Notes under the pieces: generated by a model
Database searches by the model: none
What the model was told of the DNA's origin: nothing
The model's input: only the letters and a program-made list of their open reading frames with translations
Program-made: the position numbers and the translations under genes
Source: Methanomassiliicoccaceae archaeon
GTDB taxonomy: Archaea > Thermoplasmatota > Thermoplasmata > Methanomassiliicoccales > Methanomethylophilaceae
Direction of reading: 5' to 3'
Assembly: GCA_009776625.1 (NCBI GenBank)
Contig: WRNL01000017.1
Span: forward strand, 2,408 to 16,730
Length of the DNA stretch: 14,323 bases
Shown: piece after piece, positions 13,088-14,323 of the stretch
Layout: each line of letters starts with the position of its first letter
How positions within the stretch are numbered: the first letter of the stretch is position 1

Positions 13088-14323
13088 ATGGTAGCAACAA
13101 GACCACTCAGTATAGGTGACGTCTACGACAGGTTCGTGAAGGGCAAGAAGGTCCCTGAGAGCGAATGGGACTACAACATCCTGCCGACGAAACTCACCGA
13201 GCTAAAGGAGAAGTACAAGCTGAAATTCGGGGACAAGTTCATACCCGAGGACAAGCAGACGATAAACAACCTCTTCTACGCCGGCATCGAGATGCTCGTG
13301 GAGACCGGGTACTACTGCTCCGACTTCGGCCGCGTAATGAAGGTCACGGAGGAGGAGGTGTGGGAGGGCATCAAGAAGACCCCCACCAAGCTCATAATGG
13401 GCGAGGGCAGGGACATAGCCCGCTTCTACCCCAGGCGCGGCAACAGCCCGGTGAAGCCCATCGTCCAGGGCGGCCCCACGGGGTCCCCCGTGTCGGAGGA
13501 CATATTCGTCCAGGTCATGCAGTCGTACGCCCAGGAGGCGACGGTGGACACGCTGGTCAACGGCGTGATGACCACGATCGAGGGGCACCCCGCGAAGACC
13601 AACACGCCGTACGAGATCTACGCCATGATGGCCGAGCTCCGCGCCGTCAAGGAGGCGCGCATCAGGGCCGGTAGGCCCGGGATGGGCGTATAGGGCCCGG
13701 AGACGCCGCTGTCAGCGGCAGGGCGCCTGGCGGCCGACATGGTCAACGCCGGCCACAGGATCACGGACGCGCACGAGTGCTCCCAGCTCAACGAGCTCAA
13801 GATCGACATGGTGGGCCTCAACATGCTCGCCGGGTGGACGACCAACGGGGACACGATAATGATCGAGCAGATGCCCATATTCGGCGGGTACACCGGCGGC
13901 CTCGAGGAGACCGCCATCTGCGACGTCGCCACGACCCTCGGGTCGTTCGTGCTGTTCAGCGGGAACTTCCACCTCGACGGGCCGATCCACATAAGGTGGA
14001 ACGTGACCACCGCGAAGGAGACCCTCCAGGTGGCGGGCCACGCCGCGGCGGCCATCGACGCCAACACGGACCTCCTGCTCGCCAACCAGTACTACCCCGG
14101 CGCGGGGCCGTGCACGGAGATGTGCCTCCTCGAGACCGCCACGCAGGCGGTCTGCGACACCGGGTCCGGGAGGGAGATGCTCTCCGGCTCGGCGGCGGCC
14201 AAGGGCGTCGCCCAGGACAAGACCACCGGGATGGAGGCGAGGATCATGGGCGAGGCCGCGATCGCCGCGGCCGGCATGAAGGTCTCCGACCTCAACGAGG
14301 TCATCGGGAAGGTCCTCTCGAAG
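13088..14323 (+). CDS. mtmB: monomethylamine methyltransferase MtmB (pyrrolysine-containing, 3'-truncated by window end)
   Basis: MtmB transfers the methyl group of monomethylamine to MtmC, releasing ammonia. The frame from ATG 13088 stays open to the window end apart from one TAG at 13691-13693, codon 202, which equals the pyrrolysine position of Methanosarcina MtmB (458 residues, as recalled). 412 residues are visible, so about 45 C-terminal residues are missing. Family segments are PIVQGGPTGSPVSED, AGRPGMGV-Pyl-GPET, EQMPIFGGYTGG, HLDGPIHIRW, NQYYPGAGPCTEMCLLE and DKTTGMEARIMGE. ATG 13088 is preferred to the upstream GTG at 13079, which overlaps mtmC, because it gives exactly Pyl202. It is cotranscribed with mtmC; GTGAT over the mtmC stop may serve as ribosome site. 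Confidence 0.97.
13691..13693 (+). other. pyrrolysine (amber) codon 202 of mtmB
   Basis: TAG lies between GRPGMGV and GPETPLSA codons, the best-known pyrrolysine context. The frame continues for 210 further codons to the window end. Confidence 0.97.
13695..13724 (+). promoter_or_regulatory. possible PYLIS-like stem-loop after the mtmB amber codon
   Basis: GCCGCT (13705-13710) and AGCGGC (13714-13719) form a perfect 6-bp stem with a GTC loop. GCCC (13695-13698) can pair with GGGC (13721-13724) as an outer stem across an asymmetric internal loop. It starts one base after the TAG. A pyrrolysine insertion element was proposed at this place in Methanosarcina mtmB, though it is known to be largely dispensable. 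Confidence 0.45.

Noticed and set aside
1..14323. CRISPR array, insertion sequence or phage-like genes
   Set aside because: No regularly spaced repeats, transposase-like frames, terminal inverted repeats or integrase genes are visible. The tRNA-Ser shows no adjacent attachment-site duplication that I could find.

Overview
This window comes from a hydrogen-dependent methylotrophic methanogen, most probably a GC-rich member of the Methanomassiliicoccales. The grounds are three methylamine:corrinoid methyltransferase genes, each interrupted by one in-frame TAG at the pyrrolysine position, archaeal A/T-rich TATA boxes in a GC-rich genome, and heavy use of AGG (Arg) and ATA (Ile) codons. The order is inferred; no 16S rRNA or other phylogenetic marker is present.

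Layout. 1-101 is short non-coding sequence downstream of a minus-strand tRNA-Ser(GGA) at 102-185. Next come three genes with no evident link to methanogenesis: a small DUF4275-like protein (344-847), an MFS permease (1057-2406) and a 604-residue Sel1-repeat protein (2429-4243). The last two each have a TATA box about 27 bp before the ATG, so their mRNAs are probably leaderless. A 336-bp A/T-rich control region (4244-4579) then separates this housekeeping or accessory part from the methylamine locus.

Methylamine locus. Three consecutive plus-strand operons cover the three methylamines. (1) Dimethylamine: mtbC, mtbB (Pyl357) and an APC-type permease, ending in a hairpin/T-rich terminator. (2) Trimethylamine: mttB (Pyl334), mttC, an EamA/DMT-type permease (mttP-like), a 103-aa winged-helix-like protein and a 45-aa single-membrane-span microprotein. 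(3) Monomethylamine: mtmC and mtmB (Pyl202), with mtmB running off the window end. Each methyltransferase moves a methyl group from its amine to its own corrinoid protein. A shared methylcobamide:CoM methyltransferase (MtbA), a corrinoid activator (RamA) and the pyl genes must lie outside the window.

Regulation. The mttB and mtmC upstream regions are visibly related over about 170 bp. They share blocks in the same order, two TATA-like boxes about 44 bp apart, and a predicted 66-nt leader that starts with the same sequence. A core motif (AGTTAA-nn-TTAAATAT) also lies upstream of mtbC. This points to coordinated control of all three operons. The winged-helix gene and the microprotein in the trimethylamine operon are the least understood pieces of the locus.

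All twelve completed protein genes end in TGA or TAA. TAG occurs in frame only as the three pyrrolysine codons.
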